A stretch of 64,000 nt of DNA from Lepidostoma basale (GCA_022606425.2 JAHDVF020000883.1:992001-1056000), one strand, 5' to 3'; counted from the stretch's first letter, positions 19,308 through 29,269 are shown. Program-made: numbers and translations. Notes: a model not told the origin generated them from the sequence alone.

Positions 19308-19466
19308 GAGCCAAATCGATTAAAGGGTATAGCTATCATATTGATTCTCGTGATAGAAAGCTAATCTATCGCCATTTCATTGCTACGTGAATTCTACACC
19401 AGATCAAAGACAGTGTGACAATCACATTGCCATCCCCGGGAATCGAACCCGGAACATTCAACCTAA
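19308..19466 (-). mobile_element. SINE-T1, copy b, nested in Jky-1
   Basis: Reverse-strand SINE with B box GGTTCGATTCC and body CACGTGAATTCTAC-type text. The A-box part is missing, so it is 5'-truncated. Jky-1 sequence lies on both sides, so it landed after that copy. Confidence 0.78.
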
Positions 19467-19598
19467 AGTCGAACCATCTCTCATGCGTTCCTGGTATAAT
19501 ATATTATATTTTACCTGTTCTCAAAAGATGCCTTTAACTATATTTTTAGTTCTTAATATCTTTTGAGAAAATAAACTGATTTGATTTGATTTGAAAAG
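19467..19598 (+). mobile_element. Jky-1 copy, right part with (TTTGA)n tail
   Basis: GTCGAACCATCTCTCATGCG, TTCTTAATATCTTTTGAGAA and CTGATTTGATTTGATTTG form the Jky-1 3' UTR and tail. Confidence 0.8.
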
Positions 19599-19659
19599 GC
19601 TACTTAAAAAAGTCCCAATATTTCTCTTATCCTAAATATTTCATTATGTTGTTGAAACT

Positions 19660-19742
19660 TGGACAATGAAATATCGTGATCAGGATTGACGCCTTTGAAA
19701 TGTGGTGCTGGCGTCGCATGCTGAGGATTCACTGGTCTATCC
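19660..19742 (+). mobile_element. RTE fragment (ETWTM..DAFEMWCWRRMLRI type)
   Basis: The frame gives WTMKYRD then RIDAFEMWCWRRMLRIHWS, the hallmark of another RTE lineage just downstream of the RT. Only about 28 codons survive. Confidence 0.65.
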
Positions 19743-19925
19743 ATCTTCTGGTAGTTCAACAATTTCCAAATCTTCAATCGCAACAATTTGAAAGAAATAA
19801 TATAAATAAACTGTGATATTGTAGTCATGTTCCAAATCACAGTACCTAAATAAATTTGTTTTTCAATGTTTTTACATCACCTGTGTGATAATTAATATTA
19901 TTGAAAACATTTGTTTTCGGAAAAT

Positions 19926-20165
19926 CGTCGAGTGTCACGAGTGTGTCGAGTGTGCCGAGTGTGCCGAGTGTGCCGAGTGTGTCGAGTGTGTCGAGTGTCA
20001 CGAGTGTGTCGAGTGTGTCGAGTGTGTCGAGTGTGTCGAGTGTCACGAGTGTCACGAGTGTGTCGAGTGTGTCAAGTGTGTCGAGTGTCACGAGTGTCAC
20101 GAGTGTGTCGAGTGTGTCGAGTGTCACGAGTGTGTTGAGTGTGCCGAGTGTGCCGAGTGTGTCTA
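19926..20165. repeat. 9-bp minisatellite, GTGTCGAGT
   Basis: About 27 tandem units of GTGTCGAGT, with GTGCCGAGT and GTCACGAGT variants. The variants are clustered, suggesting unit-level gene conversion or replication slippage. Because the unit is a multiple of 3, all three forward frames stay open, giving spurious Ser/Val, Glu/Cys and Arg/Val frames. Confidence 0.92.
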
Positions 20166-20214
20166 GACAAATGAAAATCAATTATCAAACATTTCATAAT
20201 GCTTTGGACTTGGA

Positions 20215-20308
20215 TCTTTTGGCTTACAGAGGTTCAGCTCTTGTGGCTATTCCTCTTACGTCTGATGGGAACATTGTTGGAAGGTGATTTGGTGGGTTGT
20301 TAGTTTAT
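20215..20308. repeat. Dispersed repeat R1, copy 1
   Basis: CTTACAGAGGTTCAGCTCTT, TGGCTATTCCTCTTACGTCT and GGTGATTTGGTGGGTTGTTA recur almost exactly at 36500-36592. The parent element is not recognised. Confidence 0.6.
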
Positions 20309-20699
20309 GCGGGGGCATGATTTGTGTGGCCCGGAGTGTTCCTCTGAAGGAGGAACGATTTTTGGCGCTTGTGGCAGCTGGAGGTGTTTGGGTCGTAATT
20401 TGAGAGGTCTTTTACTGTGGGGTTAGGATGTGAAGGGAGTCCTTTGTAAAAACGTTCGGCAAGTTTCAGTATGAATTCATCTATCGAACAATAAAACTAT
20501 AATAGTATAAAACATACGTTTTCATTCTATTTTATTAATTAATATGGAGTTTTATATCGTTGCTCAAGAAACAATAAATATCCTATGTGACACATGTTAT
20601 AAAAAATAATAATATAGCTAATGATCATATTCCCAAATCAAATTGTAAATAAAAAAATGTAGATTGCAATTTATTTTGTTTTGTTAATTGTATCTTATT

Positions 20700-20765
20700 T
20701 TGACCGCTTCACGCTTTGCTTCCGCGTGCGATGTTTGGCTCCAGAACTCCGTTGTGCACTGCCCA
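20700..20765 (-). mobile_element. RTE-A scrap (NGVLxPxLM region)
   Basis: GCTTTGCTTCCGCGTGCGAT.. AGAACTCCGTTGTGCACTGCC matches the MAVHNGVLVPTLMYGSEA coding region in reverse. Confidence 0.5.
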
Positions 20766-20969
20766 TAATTGAATTGCAGTTATTTATATTAATTGAGTTA
20801 TAAAAAGCGTACATTATCCGCAAGAGAAGTTAAATTAGATTCCATTTTGACCTCGAAGTGTTGTGTTATATAAGAAACGTTTACCGTGCCAGGGGCGGCG
20901 CGGTAAAGGGCCATAATTGATTAAAAATTACATAAAGTATAACAAAAAGTTTAGAAAGCGTTTTATCTA

Positions 20970-21500
20970 TCTATGAAAGCTAAGATGGCAGTGCACAATG
21001 GTGTTCTTGTGCCGACCCTTATGTATGGAAGTGAAGCATGGAACTGGCAAAAGAAGGATGAAAGTAGAATAAATGCAGTAGAAATGAGATCTCTAAGACA
21101 AATGTGTGGCAAATCTGTATATGATAGAGTGACAAATGTATGTATAAGAAGTGAATGTGGTGCGAATGAAAGTGTTATGAACAAAATAAGGAAAGGGTCA
21201 CTCAGATGGTTTGGACACATGGAAAGAATGAGTGAAGACAGAATGGTAAAGAAGGTATATGTAAACGGCGTGAACGGAGCTAGAAATACAGGAAAGCCGA
21301 GGAAAACGCGGCACGATCAAATCAATCAAATATTGAATGTCGGTCACGTGAGGAGTCGGAAAAATCGACGTGCGTGCATGACAAGATGTATGAATGTAGA
21401 GGAAGCGAGAGACGTATGTCAGGACAGAAAAGTATGGCGTTCCATTCTTTCTGCCTACCCCTCCGGGGAGACGGCGTGATGGTAAGTTAGTTAGTTAGTT
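20970..21500 (+). mobile_element. RTE-A short unit, subfamily S
   Basis: The 168-codon frame is open from MKAKMAVHNGVLVPTLMYGS to PSGETA, then TGA and (TTAG)n. The recurrent 5' boundary lies at GAAAGCTAAGATGGC. It is very close to the copies at 12705 and 25243. Confidence 0.9.
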
Positions 21501-21502
21501 AT

Positions 21503-21690
21503 GACGCTACAGAGAAATCGAGCCTTGGCTTCCCATAACAGGTGCCTCCGACTTCGCCTGTTCTCTGCCTCCGTCTTCCAATTAGCCACCTGGAGGAGTT
21601 GCGCCGCATCCTTTCCTTCCTCATCCTCCCATCTCATCTTGGGTCTTCCCACTGGTCTACTTCCACCTTACACCAAGGTGGAAGGTTTCA
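21503..21690 (-). mobile_element. RTE-H-like 3' fragment
   Basis: The reverse strand carries GRPxxRWEDExG..-type text: TCATCCTCCCATCTCATCTT, GGTCTTCCCACTGGTCTACT, matching the RPRLRWEDEVG region of RTE-H in diverged form. Confidence 0.55.
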
Positions 21691-21774
21691 TTAATTATTT
21701 TAAGGACCAGTGAGTTTGACATCATCTGTACATGCCAATCCCATCTGGCGTTTTCATTAATAATAATTATTTAA

Positions 21775-22082
21775 TATGAAGTTTTACAGAAAAATGAATA
21801 TTTTTCGATCCATTGCGGGAACGACGCTCCGAGACAGGTAAAGAACTTCTGAAAAAATGAAGATCAGCGATATCGAAGATGTTGAAGACGGGAAGACTGA
21901 AAATACGTTGCTGGAGAGATCATGAGAAGATAGCGTGTTCTGAAAGAGTGATCAGTAAAGCGGCAAATAAAGAGAGAGAGAGAAGATAATCGACCTCCAG
22001 GAAGACCACCCAAGAGATGGTGAGACACTTGGACATCTATATTTCAGGAACAAGCTAGAAAAAACAGGAAATAATACTAAAT
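21775..22082 (+). mobile_element. Diverged RTE 3' fragment
   Basis: Broken frames include MNIFRSIAGTTLRDR and KISDIEDV, then PPGRPPKRW-like text near 21985-22020. It resembles RTE-D/C but is distinct. Many stops. Confidence 0.6.
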
Positions 22083-22202
22083 AAAGCAGAAAAAGAATAT
22101 GAAATTTTACATCATTGTTCAAGAAACAAGAAATAACTCCAATTTATTGTTTTTAAGATAATCAAATAATTTTACTGTAATCTATTGATGGAAGTTCATT
22201 TT

Positions 22203-22425
22203 AAATAATAGTTAAATAAAACGATGTTTTTGAAATATTTCCAATTTTGTTTTTATTTCGACAGCGACTGGTTTTGCTAGGCTCGCCGGCATCGACAGAC
22301 TAGTGTCCAGGATGGCGACAGACCAGTCTGTCGATGCCAGCGAGCCTGGCGAAACCGGTCGCTGTAGAAATAAAGCCAAAAGTGGAAGTAGTAAAAAAAA
22401 ACATCGTTTTATTTAATTATTTTCA
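22203..22425. repeat. FB3 fold-back with hammerhead-like arms
   Basis: The outer arms pair (ATAAAACGATGTTTTTG with AAAAACATCGTTTTATTT). The inner arms are GCGACTGG.. CATCGACAGACTAG and CAGTCTGTCGATGCC.. CCGGTCGC. The right arm reads CTGTCGA, GCCAG..CTGGC, GAAAC, CGGTC: a hammerhead layout with a U for A core change. A partial second copy is at 36636. Confidence 0.65.
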
Positions 22426-22499
22426 ATTCTAATAAATTATTATAATTAAGATGGTTTGGGCACGCGGAAAGAAAAAACAACAACAGTCGTCTGTAGCAC

Positions 22500-22536
22500 C
22501 TGATGATGCCAAACATCCGTTGGAGAAACAGCTGTC
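22500..22536 (+). ncRNA. Hammerhead ribozyme-like motif, PLE-A
   Basis: CTGATGA, helix II CCAA..TTGG (less regular than in sister copies), GAAAC, AGCT, GTC. An outer pairing TGT/ACA next to a C-G closing pair could form helix I with an internal loop. The downstream TGATATTATAACAGTGTTGT is the PLE-A end. Confidence 0.55.
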
Positions 22537-22687
22537 GCGACATTCTAAAAAAATTATAAAAAAAAATTGTGATATTATAACAGTGTTGTAAATTTAACAG
22601 TCAATAACATTACCTTCTATTTATTATTTATATAACTTCATACAGCATCATTAATCATCATCATCATCATCGTTGATGTATTTCGCG

Positions 22688-23925
22688 ATGTCCAGGTATT
22701 GCTCTTCGCAGACGATCTGAAACTTTTCAGAACTATAAAGGATAGTAATGACTGTAGAACAATACAAACTAACCTTGATAGATTAGATGCCTGGTGCAAC
22801 GCAAATAAACTTTACCTAAATCATAGTAAATGTCAAGTAGTTAGATTTCACAGAATAAAAAAGCCGATTATTCATTGCTACTATCTTAATGAAACTGCTC
22901 TTCAATCTGCATTACTGGTCCGTGATTTGGGTATTATATTTGATCGTGAACTCTCATTTACTAACCATATTAACCAAATTGCGAATGATGGAATGAAAAT
23001 GTTGGGTTTTGTGATAAGATCGACAAGAGGTTTCAACAGTGCTTATTGTGTCAGACTACTTTACTGTTCTTTTGTTGCAAGTCGTATCGAATATTGTTCT
23101 CCTGTCTGGTCGCCTCATTATGATTCGCATTCAAAGACCCTGGAGAGGGTACAAAATAAATTTCTTACTCATATAAACTTTAAACTTAATATTCCCAGAG
23201 AACAAAAAGATTATGCTCTTTTACGATCAGAAATGAGACTATTGCGATTATCTGACAGGAGAACGATATTTGACCTCCTACTGTTGTACAAAATTTTAAA
23301 CTCGTTGGTGGATTGTCCTGAAATTGTTGGCCTTATTTCTCTACGGGTACCTCTGCGAGGAACTCGGCAGACTGACACTTTCTGGGTTGACAACTTTCAC
23401 ACGAATCACCGAATGCAGTCCACAATACCTCGAATGCACAGACTTGCCAATGTATATGGACAATCGTTGGACATGTTTTGTAAGAGTCTTCCTATTTTTA
23501 AAAAGCAACTTCATGCTCTTTTTGAATTCACATAGATTTTAAACTTTATTTATATTAGTATTCGTCTCCTATTCGCTCGCCCCACATGTACATCATCCGG
23601 TCACATATTGGACTGGTAAATTACCATCCCTTTGTTTCTTTACTGTTGTTTTTTTTCCGTAATTTCTAATTTCTATCATGTTATGTTCTTATCAATCCTA
23701 TGCATGTAAATTCTAATTTATATTATGTTATGTTCTTTTCTATCTCATGTAATTTCTAATTTCTCTTATGTTATCCTTATTCTCGTTTTTGTGTTTTGCC
23801 GTTATATGTTAGTTGTCTGTCTATTTGCCCAAACTTTTATATTACCTTTGTAACTAAACATGTCATTTTTGTAAAAGCCCTTGCGGCGTTTATGTCAAAA
23901 TAAATAAATAAATAAATAAATTAAA
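22688..23925 (+). mobile_element. Jky-3: RT C-terminal half, intact frame, (AATA)n tail
   Basis: A 278-codon frame starts in the RT active site: VLLFADDLKLFR (FADD box), then LVRDLGIIFDRELSFTNHIN, MLGFVIRSTRGF, RLLYCSFVASRIEYCSPVWS and LERVQNKF, ending FEFT. This is the palm/thumb and C-terminal domain of a Jockey/CR1-like ORF2. The element is 5'-truncated within the RT; the N-terminal half and endonuclease are absent. A 3' UTR follows, ending in CAAAATAAATAAATAAATAA at 23894-23922. No stop breaks the surviving part. Confidence 0.87.
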
Positions 23926-23929
23926 GCGA

Positions 23930-24265
23930 AAATGATGTATTATGTTCTGTCTTTATTGTGAAATTTTATTATTAATTAATATTTTAAATCCCATTGCCGG
24001 CCCTGTCCTGGTAGTCGTTTTTGCCGGTTAACCTCACAAAGTGTTTTTATTACGTTCCGTTGCTCAGCCGTAACCTTACAATTGCGGACAGCGTTTTACA
24101 CTTCGTCCGTAACCCAAATTCGGCTCTGCCTTACTCGCAGACACAACAGCCAATCTAATATTCACCCACTTCCTCGAATGATAAAAAAATGCAGTGGCGC
24201 TCGTAGGGTAACATACAGTGATTGTTAATACAAATGCAAAATGAACAAACAAACAGTTAAATGAA
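23930..24265. other. Spacer with moderate GC, no feature recognised
   Basis: Short frames only; no match to the other families. It leads into SNE-1-like sequence. Confidence 0.35.
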
Positions 24266-24269
24266 GACA

Positions 24270-24440
24270 TAGAAGGTTCCCGCCGCTTACCCGAAGCTGT
24301 TATAAGACGCAGCGGCGCCCCTTCGTCAGCTTCGTTCAAACAATCCCTAGGCCCGCCTCCCATCCACGCAGGACTTACATTAGCTGGAGAATGCACCATT
24401 CCAGAAAAAAAAGCAAAAGGCGAAAGGGTATCTAGGCCAC
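24270..24440 (-). mobile_element. SNE-1-like element, copy 1
   Basis: CCGCTTACCCGAAGCTGTTA, GCAGCGGCGCC, CGTCAGCTTCGTTC, CCATCCACGCAGGACTTAC and CCACATTTAA match the better-bounded copy at 59156-59379. Copy 2 has a poly(T) on its left and an 8-bp target duplication; here the boundaries are unclear. Confidence 0.58.
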
Positions 24441-24663
24441 ATTTAATCCAGTTTAATTTCAATCCACTTCTACTCGTATGTCCCAATGTAACAAAACAAA
24501 GCAAAATATGGTACGTGATTTTATGGGCTATTATAAAATTGTGACAGAGTGTGGGATGGGAGAGAAAACTTGGAATGATGAAAGAAAGAAATAAATCTTA
24601 AGTAAATAGAGAAAACAGTCATGGAATCTAGGGTCAGGAACACAGGGAACCTAACATTTTAAT

Positions 24664-25062
24664 GTGTATAATTTAAAAAGAAAATGGATCCAAGACGAAA
24701 GAACGGGGCCCCCGCAAGGTGCCCCTCTCCCCCGGCGAGGAGTCCGACACCCCCTCAAAGGGGCGGATGTACGACACAAGACGTCGACTTCCGGCAAGAC
24801 AGTCGGCCGAGAAACCCAGGAGTGCGATGCAGGAGCAGCAGCCCCGGTGGTCGAGATTCTAATGCCAATTATGTGTAGCTATTTGAATCGGCCAAATGCC
24901 AGCTTAACTAAAAACACCAGTCCACGCTCTCACAAAAGTCCTCAGGCATCTAAAGTTAAGTTCGCTGCCCGTCAGGTCAGGTGGCGGAGCCATATTAGAA
25001 GAACCGACCCCAAAAAACAGGAAATGGCTAGCCGAAAGAAAGAAGAGATGGTGGTAAACTGA
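24664..25062 (+). other. GC-rich segment with short open frames, unrecognised
   Basis: GC-rich against AT-rich surroundings, with two overlapping frames. One starts MDPRRKNGAPARCPSPPARS (Pro/Arg-rich, 64 codons from 24684). The other runs to 132 codons and ends in VRWRSHIRRTDPKKQEMASR, vaguely like an RTE tail. It could be ORF1 or leader of a retroelement or a processed host fragment. No function is claimed. Confidence 0.3.
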
Positions 25063-25242
25063 AAATTTTATGTGTACGCCAATGCAGTACAGATTTATTT
25101 GAAATCGTGAAAATTGCATACGTTAACAATGCATTTGATATTCATTATTTTACAATGATTCATTGTGGACAACCCAAGCCGCTCGTTCGGCACAAACTTT
25201 TCCGTGAGAAAAAAATGGATTTGCTGTCGTGATATGTATTTT

Positions 25243-25735
25243 ACTAACTAACTAACCATCACGCCGTCTCCCCGGAGGGGTAGGCAGAAATAATGGAACG
25301 TCACACTGTTCTGTCCTGACATGCTTCTCTCGATTCCTCTACATTCATACATCTTATCATGCACGCAAGTCGATTTCTCCCACTTCTCACGTGACCGACG
25401 TTTAATATTTGATTGATTTGATCGTGCCACGTTTTCCTCGGCCTTCCTCTATTTCTAGCTCCGTTCACGCCGTTTACATATACCTTTTTCACCATTCTGT
25501 CTTCACTCATTTTTTCCATGTGTCCAAACCATCTTAACGATCCTCTCATTATTTTGTTCATAACACCATCATTCCCACCGCATTCACTTCTTATATTTTC
25601 ATTCGACACTCTATCATACACAGAGTATCCACACATTTCTACTGTTTTTATTCTACTTCTTTTGCCAGTTCCATGCTTCGCTTCCATATATAAGGGTCGG
25701 TAAAAAAACACCATTGTGCACTGCCATCTTATATT
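25243..25735 (-). mobile_element. RTE-A short unit, subfamily S/N mosaic
   Basis: Reverse strand. The 3' half has S features (NGVNGARNRGRPRKTWHDQI) while the 5' half carries the N form (YSVYDRVSNENIRSECGGND). A small deletion removes the MRSLRRM part. The 5' boundary is near the recurrent site (TTATTAGATAAG). Confidence 0.86.
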
Positions 25736-25851
25736 TTATTAGATAAGATTTAAACACAAGCTCTTGATGCGATAGGGGATATTGACTAGAGCGAATTGCT
25801 TGAATGTACGCCTTCTTTTCTTATTTGAAAATAGAAAAGGAAAAACAAAAT

Positions 25852-26138
25852 CAATACCATAAGCGATTTTGAAGATAGGTGGGCTGAAGTGGTATTAGGC
25901 TAGCCATGTTTGTTGGAGAACCGACAGCCGATGTGGAAGATGAGTTCTGGAGTGGAGATCGCGCACAGGCTTCCGTAGGGTTGGACGTCCCACTGGCCGC
26001 TGCACCGATGATGTTATAAGGATTGCTGGACGTGTATGGATAAGAGTGGCAGTGGATAGGGAGTTGTGGCATGCTTTGGGAGAGGTATATTGAACAGTGG
26101 ATGAAATACGGCTGGCAAGAAGAAGAATAAGAATACCA
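25852..26138 (+). mobile_element. RTE-G 3' fragment
   Basis: Broken frames give VLEWRSRTGFRRVGRPTGRC, TDDVIRIAGRVWIRVAVDRE, LWHALGEVYIEQWMKYGWQE, then an AAG-type tail. This is the RVGRPxxRWxDDIxRxAGxxWM.. WxxLxEAYVQQW C-terminal type. The reverse-strand sister is at 34392. Confidence 0.72.
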
Positions 26139-26202
26139 CCAAACTTACCCAAAGCTAAGTGTTAAGTGTAACAAATCACTCGCGCTCGTTATAAAAATTC
26201 TC

Positions 26203-26580
26203 AACAACAAACCATCACGCCGTTTCCCGGTAGAGGTAGGCAGAGAGAATGGACCGCCACACTTCTCTATCCTGGCACACCTCTCTAGATTTCTCCACAC
26301 TCATATAGCGAGTCATACACGCACGTCGATTCTTCCGACTTCTAACATGACAAATTTGGTTAATTTGGTCATGCCATGTTTTCATCGGTCTGCCTTGACT
26401 TCGTACCCCATTTACATCATTAACGTATACTTTCTTAATCATTCTTTCTCCATCCATGCGTTCCATATGTCCGAACCAACGCAACGATCCTTTCATAATT
26501 TTGTTCATAATACCTTCTTCCGCTCTACATTCCTTTCTTATATCAGCATTTGAGATTCTGTCGTATATCGTTCTACCTCA
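26203..26580 (-). mobile_element. RTE-A fragment, subfamily V, (TTG)n tail
   Basis: The tail on + is CAACAACAAACC. A 97-codon frame is open, MNKIMKGSLRWFGHMERMDG to YRETA, with a 3-codon deletion before CHVRSRKNRRACM. Truncated in the RMCG region. Confidence 0.88.
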
Positions 26581-26740
26581 TAAATTCTTAAGTTTTATGT
26601 ATTCTTAATATTCTAAAAATTTTTAAAATTTCAAAAATTCTAAATATTATAAATATTCTAAAAATTCTAAGAATTCTTTATGAAAAAATGAAACGAAAAA
26701 TGTTATATTCTAAAATTTCAAAAAGATTTCAAAAATTTTT
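26580..26740. repeat. AT-rich low-complexity tract (TTCTAAAAAT-like)
   Basis: Irregular iteration of ATTCTAAAAATTTC motifs, with no coding content. Confidence 0.6.
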
Positions 26741-26741
26741 G

Positions 26742-26932
26742 AAACGCACGCTCCTCACTGGCCAACGCATGATACCTATTAAACTGTGTCAGGAAAAAAG
26801 GAATTTATGCTGCCGCACCCTTAAACATTCGTTCGAAAAGTAGGCCTCAACGTCAAACGCACGCTCCTCACTGTTCCAACGCATGATGCCGACTAAACTG
26901 TATCAGGAAAAAAGGAAGTTATGCTGCCGCAC
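26742..26932. repeat. Direct repeat, two ~77-bp units, 113-bp period
   Basis: AAACGCACGCTCCTCACTG.. CAGGAAAAAAGGAA.. TATGCTGCCGCAC appears at 26742-26818 and again at 26855-26932 with a few differences, including two compensating indels. Confidence 0.8.
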
Positions 26933-27284
26933 ACTGTATTATGGGCAGAGGGCTATCACCCAGACAAGGTTGGGAACCTACCTGGTTGAATATTTTAAGA
27001 GAAAAATAAACTAACCAGTATTTCAGATCATAAAAATGAATATTAGATTAGAGTTTATGAATCATCTATTTGCATACGGCATGCTTGGATGAATCTTTAT
27101 ATTTCCAGAACCTGCATAATTATAAATTGTGCGTATTACACGTCGGGTATTATTGGGAATATCATTAATATATTATAATTAATTTAAATATGTAATTGTA
27201 GGCGAAGACAGAGACCACCAGGTGAACCAAGCCATTTCTACAAGTCTTCTTCGGCAAAAATCTAGAATATAGGTTCATTAGGTT

Positions 27285-27360
27285 CCTAACCTTTTCTAGA
27301 CCACCGCCCCCTTTACAAGAAAAAAGTAACCAGCGCCCCCTTTTCCCATTATAGTTAAAC
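27285..27360. repeat. Possible hAT-like terminal fragment
   Basis: TTCTAGACCACCGCCCCCTT and AGTAACCAGCGCCCCCTTTT resemble the CCCCC-rich subterminal parts of hAT-type MITEs. AGGTTGGGAACCTACCTGG at 26970-26990 may be a facing terminus. No transposase or clear duplication. Confidence 0.3.
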
Positions 27361-27454
27361 CAAATATTACTTTTTATTATATTATACGAGTATATACAAT
27401 ATTTAATGTGTGGGAATATTTATATTTTTATTATATTATATAAATTTAAATACC

Positions 27455-27712
27455 TCCGCAGAATATTAACACAATCTCTTGACCCAGATGTAGAGATAAA
27501 ATGCAGAATTGAGGCAGCAATAGCTACATTTAATAAAATGAAATCACTGCAATGATAACGTAAAATTGAAACTCCGCCAGAGAATGATGGTTGGCTCGAA
27601 ATCCCCTCCGGACACCGCCCACCTGGAAGACCGCCTAAGAGATGGAAGGACAGCTGGACCTCATCATCCGACGAGACATGATTTCTGTGTTACAGATCGT
27701 CAGATCTATTAA
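27455..27712 (+). mobile_element. RTE fragment (DPDVEIKxRIxxAxATFNKMK type)
   Basis: The frame LRRILTQSLDPDVEIKCRIE, AAIATFNKMKSLQ, then stops. Further on is CTGGAAGACCGCCTAAGAGA (GRPPKRW). The region between is deleted. It belongs to an RTE lineage close to RTE-D. Confidence 0.62.
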
Positions 27713-28050
27713 AAGAAAAATGTGAAGAAGTTATTTTATATTTGTATCAATAAATTAATGGAATGAAAGCAAAATGTGTTTGAAATTGATTACTTATTAC
27801 ATAAAAAATAGCCTTGAACTTTTTACTAACCATATTAGTCACGGAAGCGTTTTTTAAAGATTACGGAAGATTGTTTGCAGGAAGACACTCATCATACGAC
27901 TCTTGTTAGGCATACAGTAATTAATATTTAAAATTTGATTGTTATCCGTCCAATTTATTGTATTTATAGATTATTATCTAATTTTTTTACATTAAAAATA
28001 AACATAAATATATTTAATCAAATTACATACATTAATCTTTGATATATTAT
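27712..28050. other. AT-rich spacer
   Basis: No feature seen other than poly-A/T runs. Confidence 0.35.
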
Positions 28051-28054
28051 ATAA

Positions 28055-28384
28055 TGCATGATTTATACAACATGACGATCTCCATCGAAAAAACAAAATG
28101 TATAACCTTTTCCAAAACACCCAAAACTTGTAACCTGGTTATAGAAAATCAGTCCAAAGAACAGGTCAGGACCTTCAAGTATCTAGGCATAGACCTGGTG
28201 GGAGGAGCTGATCTGCAGGAATAAATACAAGCCCAAATAAACAAGGCAGCAGCAATCTCTGGGGCTTTAAAATCCACAATATGGAAAAACAAAGACATGG
28301 CCATTAAGAGCAAGATGAGAATCTATAAAGCATGCGTAAGACCAATAATAATAACATATGGCGCCGAAGCAAGGGCAGACACAG
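28055..28384 (+). mobile_element. RTE-D copy, left part (split by Jky-2)
   Basis: The frame NMTISIEKTKCITFSKTPKT, VRTFKYLGIDLVGGADLQE is followed by a TAA, then AQINKAAAISGALKSTIWKN and MRIYKACVRPI. It stops at GGGCAGACACAG; the counterpart resumes at 28893. Confidence 0.82.
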
Positions 28385-28892
28385 CTTTCTTTACCTCAGG
28401 GAGCGCGGTTATTACCCGTGGCTCTTTCCGACTGAATTCTTGCTAGGTATGCTAAGCTACCAATCATTGGAGAGAAGGAGGAACATTCACTTGGGAGTTC
28501 ACTTCTTTCAGCTGATTGGCGGCCGTATACAGAACTCGGATGTCCTGAGTGATGTAGGTCTATTTGTCCCTGATAATTACCTTCGTCAAAGACAGCACAG
28601 ATTGTTTTATTTTCCACGCTGCAGAACCAACCTGCCAATGGTAATGCCTGTGGGTAGGGCAATCTTATTGCTTAATCGGATCGCCTCGGAGGTCGACATA
28701 TCTCGTGATAGTGTGAGTTGCCTCAGGGATGCAATATCAATGTTATGATTTTTTCTTACTCTTAAGCTTAATTTTTATTTTTTTTAATGCTTCTCTGTTT
28801 ATAATGTAATTGCAAACGATTTGGAATTGTATGTCTGTAATGTTTGTGATTATTATCAAAATAAATGAAATGAAAAAATGAAAAAAACTTCC
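28385..28892 (+). mobile_element. Jky-2 3' end, nested in RTE-D
   Basis: The frame includes LRERGYYPWLFPTEFLLGML, VGLFVPDNYLRQRQHRLFYF and RTNLPMVMPVGRAILLLNRI, ending DAISML. The 3' UTR ends in AAAATAAATGAAATG repeats. The insertion replaced about 22 bp of RTE-D instead of duplicating it. The second, longer copy is at 47880. Confidence 0.85.
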
Positions 28893-29198
28893 GAAATGAA
28901 GACACTGAGGACGATAGTAGGCAAGACACTGAGGGATCGCGTGAGGAACACCAGAATAAGAGAGATATGTGAGGTTGAGGATATTATAAGATGGAGCAGA
29001 CAGCGAAAAAGGGACTGGTACGGTCATGTTCAGAGAATGGACACCACCAGACTCCCTTATATTGCATTGCATAATCAACTTCATGGGACTCGTTCTCGTG
29101 GAAGACCTGGGAATCTACCTCACAGAAGGAGCAACACTCTGGAGAACAGACCACATAGGTCTACAATAAGGAAGAAAAAGAAGAAGAATATTATATAA
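28893..29198 (+). mobile_element. RTE-D copy, right part
   Basis: SEMKTLRTIVGKTLRDRVRN, TRIREICEVEDIIRWSRQRK, DWYGHVQRMDTTRLPYIALH, RSRGRP, then a deletion and an AAG tail at 29173-29189. Confidence 0.85.
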
Positions 29199-29269
29199 TG
29201 GAAATATATATCTGGGACACAATTATTGATTGGGCCGAGATAACCAAACCGCATAGCTAAAAAGAAGAA

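Noticed and set aside
19885..20287. Ser/Val, Cys/Glu and Arg/Val repeat proteins
   Set aside because: The 9-bp minisatellite keeps all + frames open; there is no start context or conserved flank.
20970..21500. Host protein gene encoding MAVHNGVL.. PSGETA
   Set aside because: The same frame occurs dozens of times with TTAG tails and links at 49873 to a reverse-transcriptase YADD; it is the RTE C-terminus.
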